From contig OZ024895.1 of assembly GCA_964017195.1 (NCBI GenBank), forward strand, positions 20,547,034-20,611,033: DNA of 64,000 bases. The letters run 5' to 3'. The translations under genes were made by a program, and so were the position numbers. The notes below the pieces were generated by a model, which was not told the origin of the DNA, did not search any database, and saw only the letters and a list, made by a program, of their open reading frames with translations. Source of the stretch: Siderastrea radians. Its lineage: Eukaryota; Cnidaria; Anthozoa; Scleractinia; Rhizangiidae. This document shows, one piece after another, positions 28,701 through 35,412 of the stretch (positions are counted from its first letter, which is position 1; the number at the start of each line of letters is the position of its first letter).

Positions 28701-31700
28701 CTCTGTTAGGAAGAGCTAAATACGGTGTATTTTGGAATCTACACCTTTTTCATATTTTTTCATTTTATACATTATATTTTATTTTTAAGGTGATTGTATC
28801 ACACGAAATTTTTTATTCAGTTACAGAACTCAATGTTTACAACATGCAGCTGTTCAGTTCTTTACTGGTATTAAAATGACCACAGTGAGGTTTATTTTCA
28901 TTTGAAGCATCTGACAGCTTTAGAACTTTAGTATACATGTAGGTTACAAAGCATGGTCACAATGGCCGCCCATATTAAATAGTGAATTCTACCAAATCAC
29001 CTCCTTCCAAAACCTTTGCCCTTCCCCCTCACCAATACATTTTCTTAAGACACAAATTTAAATACCCCCCAATAATGAGGTTATAGTAGTTTTGTCCAAA
29101 TACCTGGCCATGTGAACTTTCAGTCACGGAACCTTCACCAACACTCATCAAAAAATAAAGTATTGCCCATCTGTTTTGAAGAACAGCCTGAAAGAAAAAT
29201 GAATCAGTTGAAAGCTGAATCAGCTAAAGGAAAAATGAATCAGTTTTTTACAAGTTGTTCAAGGTTCAATAATTGGTTCTGTTTTATGTCGCTGTCAAAT
29301 ACATTATCTCAAAACTTGCTTAACCTGAACCTCTCATTGTTTTTTTTTTTTGCTAGGCCCAAAGTACTTTCACCAGTGCAACACTATTATTTTACCCTGG
29401 ATAACTCTAAACCTTTGATATTTCAAAAACCCTGTTAAGTTGAACCATATTACAGCCACTCAAGCAAGCCTTCCAACAGTTTTGAAATTGTCGTCCACAT
29501 CTTGAAAGGACATTAACTACTGTAGGTAGGATAATTATTATCCTATTATTATTTACCGTTATTCTCAATACCAGTAAAGCTCTACTGTCATCCATTAAAG
29601 TAGTCTCAGTTTTGTTCTCTCTAGAAAAATATGTACTATGTTCACATGGTTTTGTGTTCAGGAAATAGTAAGATACAGTATTGGCTTCAGGTTTGAACTT
29701 GCCATATCATATTTGAACTTTTGTTTTGTTCTCAAACTAAGAACACCACAAGAACCAAAAAATAGCACAGTGCAGTGTTCTCCCTAGTTTTCAGGGTAAC
29801 AGGTAAGTAAAGTAGTACGCGTAAAGCAGCTCTGTTGAAAATCTTGTTCTCACTCTGGTGTGGAATTGTCGTCATGAGACCCAGAATGTTGCCGGCATGA
29901 CACTAGGCTAACACATGTCTCGAAAACCCTTCAAAATGGTTGACATTTGTAATTCCTGTCACGTGGAACGTATTAACGTACAGATAAACGTTGAGAAGAA
30001 AAAGCTTACAGCAACTTAAAAAACGTACTGAGAAACGTCTAGAAGATGAGACATACTCCTGACAAAGGTACAAACGAAGAACATCGAGGAGAAGACAACA
30101 CTAAGAGTAAATTATGAACAAACCTGAACAAACCAAAGTACGGATATGGACGTCAAGAAGATAACACTAGTATCTCACGACAATGCTAACATACGAGAAA
30201 TGTTAAGGAGATACAACTAACAACATCTAAATTACGAATATACTAGCACATGGACAAATGTTGAGAAGATAACAATATTTTTCAAATGCTTTAACGTACA
30301 GAGAAATGTTGACTGTCGAGAAGATAAGACCATGCCTTACACCACTGATGAACACACTATCGCACAGAAAATGTCCACTGCAGAAGACTAATACCTTAGG
30401 AATGTACTGGCATACGGAGAAACGTTAAAAAGATACGACTAACATCTTACTAAGGTAGAAAGGTGCAGAGAAATGAAGAGAAGATGAGACTATTATCTAA
30501 CGAACTTAGAAATGTCGAGATGATAAGACTACGTCTAATATTGTACAAACGCGTGGACAATCAGAAAAGTTACTAAAACTAGACTTACGTGGTACACAAT
30601 AGCCTGCGTCGGAGACGAAATTTAACGGTCATATTCCATCTGCAGCGCAGGCTAGGTGTGCAGTACGACGGACATAAATCTTTTCATAATATAATCTGAT
30701 AATAAATCTTTCACAATCCCAAACTGTTGGATGTTTCTAATCCAGGCCTTTATCTGGTTCCGGCTAACCGGTAACAAGCGGTGCTACAAGCGGTAAATTT
30801 TACCGGTTACCGCCTGATAAGGAGAACACTGCAGTGGCTTTGTTTAACATGTTAGGTACAAACTACAGAATTGTTGATAAAGACGTCTGTAATTTGACAA
30901 GTTTTTTGTTACCTAGGACCCCCATTACTCAAGATACCAGAAGTCTACTGTCTTAGCCCTTTCATTCCCAGAGTCAATTATGGAGACTTTAAGGTGATTC
31001 CAACTTTTGAGCCTGTGGGTGAAATCCTATGGTGTGACCATTCAATCCACCGTACCAAAATAAAATGGCGACTGGTACATTTACCCAAAAGTTCTTAGTG
31101 AAAACTTTAAACTTAGCATACAGAATGTTGCTAGCACAGGGACAAATTTGTGGAGAAAAAGCAAGGTATTGTGGTAAAATGTACAGCCGTCATCTTTTTC
31201 CATACGGTGGATTAAAACCTCTTCAGCAGTACTTTCACATCGTACTATTTATATTTAAATATTTTACGTAATGAAATTTGGGATTTTTCTTGAATTTTGA
31301 TTCTAGGCACTCTTGGGAGTGAAAGGGTTAACAGATGCCTCATGAAGTGACAAAATTTACTTCATTTATCCGATTCATCCACGTGCCACTCCACACTGTG
31401 CGATGGGAATAAAGGGATCCACCCTCATAGACACAAAATGCTGATAAATGTAACCCCAAGCAATAAGGACCATACTATGTGGCATCACCTCAAATTCTCC
31501 TTGGAACAATTTGGTGAAGTACCCCCTCCCAACCCCTTTGCCAAGATGATCAAAGAATACTAAACAGAACTCAGTTTCAGTATTAAAGTAGGCTTAATTT
31601 TATGATAATTTATAAACCAACAAGAGCAGGAGTTATAACTATTACCTGAGAAGCAAGTTTACGATACAACTCAGAGAATACAGCAATGTCTACCTCCCGT

Positions 31701-34700
31701 TTCTCCTTGAGTACTACATGTAAAAACAATCAAAAGAAATGATGGAAAATAAATTGTAATGGAACAAAGGTAACAAATTAAAAGGAATTTATCAACTTAA
31801 GCAGTTGAAAAAAAGGACCTCGAGAAAGTTGAGGCTTGAGGCTTGAGGCTTGAATGAATTTACATCCATAACATTGCAATACCAGTGCCGTGTTCTTGCC
31901 ACGTGACCAGCTTCTAGTTGGCTTGGGAGCTAGGAATAATTAGTACCAGCTTCCAGCTGGCTTGATTGGTCATTTGGAAAGACCACTGCACTGGTACTAT
32001 GGGGTTCAAATCCTGTTCAAGCCTAATATTTTTCATGTTTTTAACTCTTTTAATTGATAACTTCACTGTGAAGGTCGTCGTCATTTCTTATTTCCTCTGT
32101 CGTTCATAAAAGTGACAAAAAATAACTTTTGCTGTGACTAAGGTAAAGTAAATAAGAATATAAGAGTTGTGCTTTATCGCCTTTCTTGGAAAATGCTTCG
32201 TGGTCAAGTTCTGTGTTATGTATGGTATCGGACTGCCTTTCGGCAGTTTTAATGTTTGCAATAATTGTTTTCCTATCTGTAAAAACAATTCCTGCAAGAG
32301 TTTAGTTTCTGCAAGATCATAACTCCACCAATACTCAAAACCAAATAGAGTATGTCAGAAAATCAAATGATTTTAAAAGAAAAATTGAAACAGAAACGTA
32401 CATTTTCTTTTAATCCTTTCCACTACTCTGAACTCATCAGAGGCCACAGTTGGAGCAAAACGACTAAAAAATAAAGCACATTATAAACATCAATGTTTCT
32501 AAAGATGAGAATAAAACAATTTTTCAATAAAAAATACATGAAGCCACTGTAGTCAACAAATGTTGTTGCTGTATACAGCTCACAAACACCTCCCAATATC
32601 TCTTGTGTTCCTTATGTCACTGGGCAATAATTTTCAGAACTTAGTCCCAGTTTTGGACCACTAGCAAGTCCCTGTCATTGGAATTCAGAGAGCAGATGTA
32701 CACACACACTATCTTTAAAACAGGACCTCAGGTGTATCACACTGTCCACTGAATAACCTCTATATGACAATCCAGAGGCTGACATGAACATTATTGATGC
32801 TGATGATTAATGAACTTTATTTATGATATGTATGATCATAATAGGTTCATTTATTTGTTTCAAGCATTTATCCCACTCTGAAAAATCCACGACAAGCCAT
32901 GTCAGACTAATCTCATTAACTGTGTGATTCACAGTTGCTAGAAAAAATGTTTTATCACTCAAGGTAATCTGTTAACAGAAAGGAGTCAATTTCAGTACAC
33001 TATTGATTGAACTTTGTCCGTTACTACATGTAGATGTGCTTGCATACAGTAGCTGTTGACAGACTGGTTGACCTTCGGTTAGTCAATCCGTCTCACACGC
33101 TAGACAATCCGACTCATACTGGGTGTATTGAACAACTCTCAGAGAAACCTAACAATTTTCAGTCACAATCTCCATTTGGCTTTACTATTTGCCTCGGCCA
33201 AGACTGAGAAAACAATGGGAAAGGTTTCAAAAGCCAAGTGAGAAAGAAAACCAAGAGAACAAACTGCTGATGAAACCAACCTATGAGTAGCGTACTGTAA
33301 ACACTACTTTCTGAAATGAGCTGGAGCTCTCGGGTATTTGAGTTTCTCTATCACTTTTATCTTTTCCTGCTCCGACCTCTTTCCAAGATGATAGCTGCTT
33401 TGGTCCTCATTCGCATGAGAAGTCACCAGGCTAGTCAACCAAGATTTCATTCCTTGTGCGAAGGAAAAGTTTCTTGTACTTTTTTCTCAGGGCAAGTTTT
33501 CTTTTTGGTTTTTAGCCAAGGACTTCTTCCCTGTTTTTCAATTTTCCATAGATCACGAGAAGAATACTGTATTTACTCAAAAGACCACCAAGGCGCTTAG
33601 TAAATTTTTTGAGCTGTCGGTGCAGTGCTTATTTGAGGGCTGCACTTATTTGGGGGCGGTGCTCATTTAAAACTGTCTACTTGCAAATAACAGTCAGATG
33701 TAATCATTCTTAATCTTTGTCCTGTTCATAAACAATAGTATAGGAAGGACGCAATAAAGAGCTAGTTTTAAGGTCTATATCCCTTTCACATCCAAATAAA
33801 TAACAATAACAGCAATAACAATATCAGCCGTATTAGCATTTTGGCATCAGCCATGTCAAAAATCATTATGTGCCGCATTCCTGCTGGAATCATGTGGCGC
33901 TTATTCGGGGGTGGCACTCATTAATGTTGCTCCTAAATGCAGCGCTTATTCGGGGTGGTGCTTATTCAAGGGCGGTGCTCTTTCAAGCAAATACAGTACT
34001 AGGTAGGTGTGATTTGCCAAAATGTGCGAGGTAAACAACACTTGGCGAATTCGTTTAAAATGCTTAACTGGAGTTATTTGCTGTAAAAATTCCTCAGGGT
34101 GTCAAGGCATTTTGGGGGATAATAACACCGTGGTTACCAAACTTGTGCTAAAAAATACATTTTCCTCCAGAGCTCGCGTCTCTATGATCTAAGATTTTGA
34201 AACCTTCTTTTCGAGAACTGTTAGCTTAAATAAGCTTAATAAACTTTAATTTTTTTTTAATTTTTCATCATTCTTTCCTTGGTTGTAACCTCAAAAAATA
34301 TCTGCTTGTGCAGTGATGGGTATGCCATTGCGGATTAAGTACATAAAAATGCAGAATAAAAATGAGATGTTTGTCGATTGCAGATGATAACTGATATTAT
34401 GGCAATCAATTAGCTTCCAATTCCACAAACGAAGTACGTACCTTCCCAGCAGTTTGAGAGCATACTGGAAGTGCTCAGATATTTCCGGTGGCTTGTCTAC
34501 GTAAAGGGGTTAGGAGATAAGAGACAAAAAGTAAAAGAAATTAAACTATATTAAAAAGCGAGCAATATCCATAGTGACAAAAATACATAAAATTCTTTCC
34601 CCTGATTGTACCTTTCGAATCATTTCCTTTTCCCAGAAGTCGACAGCATAGCTTGTGAAGAAGTGCTGTAGGGGAGTTCGGATCTTCAATGTGAGATTCT

Positions 34701-34705
34701 ACCAT
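4682..34705 (-). CDS. TUBGCP3: Gamma-tubulin complex component 3 (20 exons, 3' end outside window)
   Basis: GCP3 is a core subunit of the gamma-tubulin small and ring complexes that nucleate microtubules at centrosomes and spindles. Twenty minus-strand exons with AG/GT borders join in phase to about 836 codons: 34612-34705, 34442-34496, 32402-32463, 31646-31713, 29104-29187, 27518-27917, 26907-27122, 20838-21068, 18708-18802, 18394-18465, 16810-16920, 15902-16016, 14684-14820, 13981-14045, 11544-11679, 10021-10089, 8321-8456, 6929-7017, 6439-6570, 4682-4822. Hallmarks recalled from animal GCP3 are [11 protein letters not shown] (exon 8), [10 protein letters not shown] (exon 10), [19 protein letters not shown] (exon 16) and [12 protein letters not shown] (exon 18). 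By family knowledge the N-terminal GRIP1 half starts near residue 255 and the gamma-tubulin-binding GRIP2 half near residue 560. Animal GCP3 is about 900 residues, so the last 75-90 are missing; I found no candidate exon in 1-4681. GCP2 is a paralogue, but the N-terminus and exon 16-19 motifs fit GCP3 better. Confidence 0.95.
4900..5270. repeat. Degenerate 106-bp-family tandem repeat
   Basis: Faded units resembling GAGCAGTACTTTCC...TGTACAAGGTGG...GTCTGTGGATGAAATCC. See the sharp array at 5775-6300. Confidence 0.55.
5311..5767. mobile_element. AACCCTTTAAGCCCC-family MITE, copy 1, internally expanded
   Basis: Ends ACCCTTTGAGCCCC and TTGGGGCTTAAAGGG. Unlike other copies (~210 bp) its interior is a threefold tandem repeat of about 120-125 bp containing TTTGCACAAAAATCA. 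Confidence 0.7.
5775..6300 (+). repeat. 106-bp tandem repeat array
   Basis: The CAGTACTTTCC landmark recurs at 5881, 5987 and 6093, an exact 106-base period, with diverged units on each side. Related arrays occur at 4900-5270, 7240-7560, 14140-14555 and 31000-31260, all in GCP3 introns. Confidence 0.85.
6341..6376 (+). repeat. (TTTA)n microsatellite
   Basis: About nine TTTA units, slightly interrupted. Confidence 0.9.
6439..6570 (-). CDS. TUBGCP3: TUBGCP3 exon 19
   Basis: Encodes VLECCWADL and [14 protein letters not shown], the conserved [10 protein letters not shown] motif. Forty-four complete codons, phase 0 at both ends. Confidence 0.96.
6684..6812. mobile_element. pogo/Tigger-type MITE
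   Basis: Termini CAGTTGACTCCC and GGGAGTCAACTG flanked by TA on both sides, as in Tc1/mariner-pogo elements. 129 bp, no ORF. Confidence 0.82.
6929..7017 (-). CDS. TUBGCP3: TUBGCP3 exon 18
   Basis: Encodes [20 protein letters not shown], a hallmark of the GRIP2 domain. Acceptor CTCTACAG, donor GTAAGAAA. Confidence 0.96.
7207..7641. mobile_element. Element with CACTCCCAGAGT ends enclosing 106-bp units, copy 1
   Basis: TTTCACTCCCAGAGTC at the left and ACTCTAGGGAGTGAAAG at the right are inverted. Between them are about three 106-bp units. The same organisation is seen at 30957-31331. Confidence 0.75.
8321..8456 (-). CDS. TUBGCP3: TUBGCP3 exon 17
   Basis: Encodes [16 protein letters not shown], the conserved GRIP2 motif. 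Acceptor CTCTCCAG, donor GTAAAATA, one base left over for exon 18. Confidence 0.95.
8599..8807. mobile_element. AACCCTTTAAGCCCC-family MITE, copy 2
   Basis: Ends TTAACCCTTTAGCCCC and GGGGCTTAAAGGGTT; body shares AATTACATGCTTGCCACTA-type sequence with other copies. Confidence 0.8.
8925..9245 (+). repeat. Diverged tandem duplication in intron
   Basis: Two ~170-bp units share ACAATATT.CA, AAACTT, ATTTTCAAAGCTG, and TGATAAT. No gene in it. Confidence 0.45.
9365..9663. mobile_element. MITE with GTTACACGTAACAACTTTTCG ends
   Basis: The left TGTTACACGTAACAAC and TTTTCGTGCAACTTG pair with the right CAAGTTGCACGAAAA and GTTACCTGTAACA. Confidence 0.78.
9717..9982. mobile_element. MITE rich in TTTTCCAGGACT
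   Basis: Ends TCAGGGTTCCCACC and GTACGAACCCTGA are inverted. The interior holds about eight TTCCAGGACT-type subterminal repeats. Confidence 0.78.
10021..10089 (-). CDS. TUBGCP3: TUBGCP3 exon 16
   Basis: Encodes the diagnostic [19 protein letters not shown] stretch of GCP2/GCP3, in phase 0 at both ends. A 33-base copy of its 3' end and donor lies 480 bases upstream at about 10498-10533. Confidence 0.96.
10268..10398. mobile_element. MITE with GGCTGGTTTCCATATGAT ends
   Basis: GGCTGGTTTCCATATGAT and ATCATATGGAAACCAGCC are perfect inverted ends. A half copy (GGCTGGTTTCCTTATGATCG) lies just upstream at 10181-10200. Confidence 0.82.
10498..10534 (-). pseudogene. Copy of the 3' end of TUBGCP3 exon 16 with its donor
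   Basis: AACATTACTTACTGTGCTGA followed by TCGGCCCGTCAAC repeats 10011-10043 exactly. It includes 21 coding bases and the GTAAGTAATG donor, then diverges. Without an acceptor it should not be spliced as an exon. Confidence 0.8.
10637..10868. mobile_element. MITE with GCAAGAACGTCATG ends
   Basis: The left arm GGCAAGAACGTCATG...CACATATAAGGCACTAAT pairs with the right ATTAGTGCCTTATAGGTGGG...CATGACGTTCTGGCC. The interior has tandem CACTTTCCTTCATTT units. Confidence 0.78.
11544..11679 (-). CDS. TUBGCP3: TUBGCP3 exon 15
   Basis: Encodes [20 protein letters not shown] and ERLDCRLLE. The exon completes a split codon from exon 14 and ends in phase 0. Confidence 0.95.
11700..12400. other. TUBGCP3 intron 14 sequence
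   Basis: No gene or repeat recognised in this stretch. Confidence 0.4.
12401..13505. mobile_element. Nested inverted-repeat elements
   Basis: 12401-12466 and 13440-13505 are inverted (ATTGTTGCACAGTG with CACTGTGCAACAAT; GGATTGTTAATTTTAATGTTTG with its near-complement). Inside, 13041-13446 has its own ends TTAATGTTT...AAGAGAAAATAAGG and CCTATTTTCTCTT...AACATTAA. Confidence 0.65.
13981..14045 (-). CDS. TUBGCP3: TUBGCP3 exon 14
   Basis: Encodes [20 protein letters not shown], nearly invariant in GCP proteins. Acceptor CCTTTTAG, donor GTAAGTT. Confidence 0.95.
14140..14555 (-). repeat. 106-bp tandem repeat array, minus orientation
   Basis: About four units recognised by GAAAGTACTGCTCAGTAGCTT and the complement of GTCTGTGGATAAAATCC; opposite orientation to 5775-6300. 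Confidence 0.75.
14684..14820 (-). CDS. TUBGCP3: TUBGCP3 exon 13
   Basis: Encodes [19 protein letters not shown] and the KYKFLDHLR motif at the start of the GRIP2 half. The acceptor is ATTCTAG and the donor GTAAGAT. A 400-bp foldback begins about 20 bases upstream in the intron. Confidence 0.92.
14841..15255. mobile_element. Foldback element, ~170-190 bp arms
   Basis: GGAATCCATCAGGAAATTG near 14850 pairs with CAATTTCCTGATGGATTCC near 15232, and pairing continues with few mismatches to a loop near 15040. It starts about 20 bases from GCP3 exon 13. Confidence 0.85.
15270..15900. other. TUBGCP3 intron 12 sequence
   Basis: Short imperfect GGGCTCC repeats at 15300-15480; otherwise nothing recognised. 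Confidence 0.4.
15902..16016 (-). CDS. TUBGCP3: TUBGCP3 exon 12
   Basis: Encodes [17 protein letters not shown], equivalent to the conserved IGKSINFLHQVC motif, followed by a polar stretch. It ends with one leftover base before GTACATG. Confidence 0.93.
16366..16487. mobile_element. Inverted repeat with GACGTTTCG core
   Basis: AACTGAGTTGACAAGGTAAATTGGCCACC pattern at the left (16373-16400) pairs with GGTGGCCAATTTACCTTAAC at the right. The core GCTGACGTTTCGAGC resembles the terminal repeats of Penelope-like elements. Confidence 0.65.
16694..16795 (+). repeat. (TTACTA)n/(TTA)n/(TTG)n microsatellite
   Basis: A perfect compound triplet tract 15 bases downstream of GCP3 exon 11, inside the intron. 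Confidence 0.95.
16810..16920 (-). CDS. TUBGCP3: TUBGCP3 exon 11
   Basis: Encodes [19 protein letters not shown] and [16 protein letters not shown]. The donor is GTACTAGC. A triplet microsatellite starts about 15 bases inside the downstream intron. Confidence 0.94.
17317..17471. repeat. Perfect 129-bp palindrome with imperfect extensions
   Basis: 17330-17393 and 17395-17458 are exact reverse complements (64 bases each) around one central base. Flanks pair less well to 17317 and 17471. It should form a cruciform or hairpin. Confidence 0.9.
17479..17556. repeat. Second palindrome next to the first
   Basis: AATAAGTTGTTATTTAT and TGATTAAAGATCAATTATC pair with GATTAATCTTTAATCATCA-type sequence ending AACAACTTATT. 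Arms of about 35 bases. Confidence 0.75.
17647..17866. mobile_element. MITE, ~220 bp
   Basis: AGTGTACCAAAAAGTTAGATATGAAT at left and ATTCATGTCCAGGTTTTTGGTTCACT at right are near complements. CACCTATTTTTGCTTTTGAA pairs with TTCAAAAGCGAAAATAGGTG. The open frame 17757-18236 crossing it is not credible. Confidence 0.7.
18394..18465 (-). CDS. TUBGCP3: TUBGCP3 exon 10
   Basis: Encodes [15 protein letters not shown], the conserved RWIYDGEL motif of GCPs. The acceptor is TTTTTTTGCAG and the donor GTACAG. Confidence 0.93.
18708..18802 (-). CDS. TUBGCP3: TUBGCP3 exon 9
   Basis: Encodes [20 protein letters not shown] and the following [12 protein letters not shown]. It completes the codon left by exon 8 and ends in phase 0 at GTAAGAGC. 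Confidence 0.92.
18915..19750 (+). repeat. Dispersed repeat related to 46620-46920, interrupted by a MITE
   Basis: ATGGAGGCTCACGGCTGGGTTG and GGCATTTGCCAG match GGGGCTCATGGCTGGGTTC and GGCATTTGCCAG at 46785-46815. GAGGCAGTCGGTTAA at 19718 matches GAGGCAGTAGGTTAA at 46901. Confidence 0.6.
19162..19649. mobile_element. hAT-like MITE with CAGGGTTGTCC ends
   Basis: CAGGGTTGTCCCTAACAGCCGG and its partner TTGTGGACAACCCTG are inverted. It splits the repeat at 18915-19750. Flanking G runs obscure any duplication. Confidence 0.72.
20324..20790. mobile_element. MITE with TACCGTAAACTGCTGCTTAT ends
   Basis: TACCGTAAACTGCTGCTTAT at left, ATAAGCAGCAGTTTACGGTA at right. Internal GGGGGGCTTATA motifs repeat. 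A related element is at 33569-33999. Confidence 0.88.
20838..21068 (-). CDS. TUBGCP3: TUBGCP3 exon 8
   Basis: Encodes [20 protein letters not shown] and [14 protein letters not shown], two of the most conserved stretches of GCP3. Acceptor CACACAG and donor GTGAGGG. A MITE begins 28 bases upstream, inside the preceding intron. Confidence 0.95.
21097..21306. mobile_element. AACCCTTTAAGCCC-family MITE, copy 3
   Basis: Ends TTAACCCTTTAAAACCC and GGGGCTTAAAGGGTT. It lies 28 bases upstream of GCP3 exon 8. Confidence 0.8.
23559..23800 (-). pseudogene. LINE reverse-transcriptase C-terminal fragment
   Basis: [25 protein letters not shown] and [18 protein letters not shown] resemble the C-terminal region of animal non-LTR retrotransposon polyproteins (LRLG..xL.iE.Gr....p...R.C..C....E.HFL..C). 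The cysteine pair before VHFLLSC is deleted. Confidence 0.6.
24114..25526. mobile_element. Tc1/mariner-like 1.4-kb element with TA duplication
   Basis: Ends CAGTATGTTGCCCAGTTTTC and GAAAACTGGGCAACACACTG are inverted and flanked by TA (24112-24113, 25527-25528). CCCAGTTTTCGTAC occurs again at 24140, and related copies lie at 24534 and 25318-25350, forming subterminal repeats. The size suits a mariner, but no transposase reading frame was recognised. Confidence 0.72.
25496..25898 (-). pseudogene. Decayed THAP-type zinc-finger domain
   Basis: Two overlapping minus-strand frames share the signal. One begins [14 protein letters not shown] (C-x3-C) and later has EFFKRAVH and LSIPTIW. The other continues [16 protein letters not shown]. 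Together they resemble a THAP C2CH finger (CxxxC, F.FP/F.F, ...HF..dF, final .PxIF) broken by at least two frameshifts. It is probably the N-terminus of the Kolobok-like transposase. Confidence 0.5.
26250..26900. other. TUBGCP3 intron 7 sequence
   Basis: No gene or repeat recognised here. Confidence 0.4.
26907..27122 (-). CDS. TUBGCP3: TUBGCP3 exon 7 (start of GRIP1 domain)
   Basis: Encodes [19 protein letters not shown] through [13 protein letters not shown], the beginning of the Spc97/Spc98 N-terminal fold. The open frame continues upstream, but only the acceptor ATTTATAG at 27123-27124 fits the phase left by exon 6. Confidence 0.9.
27439..27468 (+). repeat. (TGAG)n microsatellite
   Basis: Seven TGAG units about 50 bases downstream of GCP3 exon 6, in the intron. 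Confidence 0.9.
27518..27917 (-). CDS. TUBGCP3: TUBGCP3 exon 6 (Ser/Pro/Thr-rich linker)
   Basis: The largest exon, 133 codons of Ser/Pro/Thr-rich, low-complexity sequence (residues about 122-254). It corresponds to the poorly conserved linker between the N-terminal region and the first GRIP domain. The donor GTAAGTG leaves one base, which fits exon 7. Confidence 0.88.
28437..28654. mobile_element. AACCCTTTAAGCCC-family MITE, copy 4
   Basis: Starts TTAACCCTTTAAGCCC and ends CTAAAGGGTT; the body is the reverse complement of 62787-62999. Confidence 0.8.
29104..29187 (-). CDS. TUBGCP3: TUBGCP3 exon 5
   Basis: Encodes [18 protein letters not shown] and a short polar tail. It follows a strong pyrimidine-rich acceptor (TTTTTCTTTCAG) and is in phase 0 at both ends. 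Confidence 0.88.
29774..30829. mobile_element. 1.06-kb element with CAGTGTTCTCC ends and tandem core
   Basis: CAGTGTTCTCC at the left and GGAGAACACTG at the right are inverted. The interior from about 29960 to 30560 is a degenerate tandem repeat around ACAGAGAAATGTTGAGAAGA, with roughly 55-65 base spacing. ACCGGTTACC segments lie near the right end. Confidence 0.7.
30957..31331. mobile_element. Element with CATTCCCAGAGTC ends enclosing 106-bp units, copy 2
   Basis: CCTTTCATTCCCAGAGTC and GGCACTCTTGGGAGTGAAAGGG are inverted; one to two 106-bp units inside. Same design as 7207-7641. Confidence 0.75.
31646..31713 (-). CDS. TUBGCP3: TUBGCP3 exon 4
   Basis: Encodes [18 protein letters not shown], matching the conserved FSELHRKL segment. 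The exon ends in phase 0 before GTAATAG. Confidence 0.9.
31730..33300. other. TUBGCP3 introns 2-3 sequence
   Basis: Apart from exon 3 (32402-32463) and a tandem GAGGCTTGAGGCTTGA near 31831-31853, nothing was recognised. Confidence 0.4.
32402..32463 (-). CDS. TUBGCP3: TUBGCP3 exon 3
   Basis: Encodes [20 protein letters not shown], close to the conserved FAPTV..DEF motif. The acceptor is TTTTTAG and the donor GTACGT; phase fits both neighbours. Confidence 0.9.
33569..33999. mobile_element. MITE with TACTGTATTTACTCAAA ends
   Basis: TACTGTATTTACTCAAA and TCAAGCAAATACAGTA are inverted. Internal GTGCTTATTCGGGG motifs repeat, resembling the family at 20324-20790. Confidence 0.75.
34442..34496 (-). 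CDS. TUBGCP3: TUBGCP3 exon 2
   Basis: Reads [18 protein letters not shown] in phase with exon 1. Acceptor ACGTAG and donor GTACGT flank it. It matches the FQYA segment of animal GCP3. Confidence 0.88.
34612..34705 (-). CDS. TUBGCP3: TUBGCP3 exon 1 (start codon)
   Basis: Encodes residues 1-31, including [17 protein letters not shown], which resembles the conserved GCP3 N-terminus. The ATG at 34705-34703 is the start because it directly precedes this conserved stretch. The donor is GTACAATC. Confidence 0.88.
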
Positions 34706-34860
34706 TTTACAACACAATCAGTCGCTTGTTTCTCCTTCTTCTCGGTTTGTTGTCGGCCATCTTGAAAACTGCCCGCCAAATCATTATGCGCCACGCATTG
34801 CCTTCTAAGGATTACCGCTGAGTCAGCACCCAAGGGATCGCTGTCTCAACAGCCATACCA
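34706..34860 (-). promoter_or_regulatory. Putative TUBGCP3 promoter and 5' leader with upstream ORF
   Basis: Read on the minus strand, a GGCGGG-type element resembling an E2F site (34771-34780) is followed by CAAGATGGCCG, which resembles a YY1 element (about 34755-34764). The ATG within that element opens a 17-codon reading frame (34707-34760) that stops one base before the GCP3 start codon. The transcription start was not determined, so whether this upstream ORF is transcribed is inferred. Confidence 0.5.
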
Positions 34861-34875
34861 CCTATGTCGATCCTG

Positions 34876-35118
34876 GGGCCCGTTTCTCGAAAGTCCCGGT
34901 AACTTTTCGGGCCCGGAGCTATATTTTAAAATCAAAATCTATAGTACGTTGGCGTAGTTTTTAGCCTGCACTTCAGCCTGACTTGTTTAATCAACTTAGA
35001 ATTTTATTGCTCAGCTTTTAAAACCAACAAAATTTGAGTCTTTAATGTAAACATCGTGCACATAAAATAGCTTTCCGGGCCCGAAAAGTTATCGAGACTT
35101 TCGAGAAACGGGCCCCTG
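34876..35118. mobile_element. GGGCCCGTTTCTCGAAAG MITE family, copy 2
   Basis: Perfect outer ends GGGCCCGTTTCTCGAAAGTC and GACTTTCGAGAAACGGGCCC. It lies about 170 bases upstream of the GCP3 start codon, between the two divergent genes. Confidence 0.88.
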
Positions 35119-35179
35119 GACCCTATACTGAGTCTCGATCTATATGGTACAAAACAAGTTTGAAATAAATATTAACTGG

Positions 35180-35256
35180 GTTACTTGCGCTGATTTTTCG
35201 TCATTCCGGGGCGTGTAAAGGGTCGAGATCAATACCGGAATGACGAAAAATCACAT
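35180..35256. repeat. Short palindrome
   Basis: GATTTTTCGTCATTCCGG and CCGGAATGACGAAAAATC form an 18-base inverted pair. Confidence 0.85.
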
Positions 35257-35348
35257 TTGACACATTATCATAGCCCGTCAAAATGCAGATTTAATCAGTT
35301 TATCGCGTTTCAAAACAGCCATCTATTGTTTTCTTTTATTTTTCCATC

Positions 35349-35379
35349 TTTTTATTTATTTATTTATTTATTTATTTGT

Positions 35380-35410
<31 letters not shown>

Positions 35411-35412
35411 TG
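35349..35412 (+). repeat. (TTTA)n microsatellite
   Basis: About 15 TTTA units with one TTTG, at the left edge of duplication unit 1. A shorter T/A tract occupies the equivalent place at 38823-38875. Confidence 0.93.
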
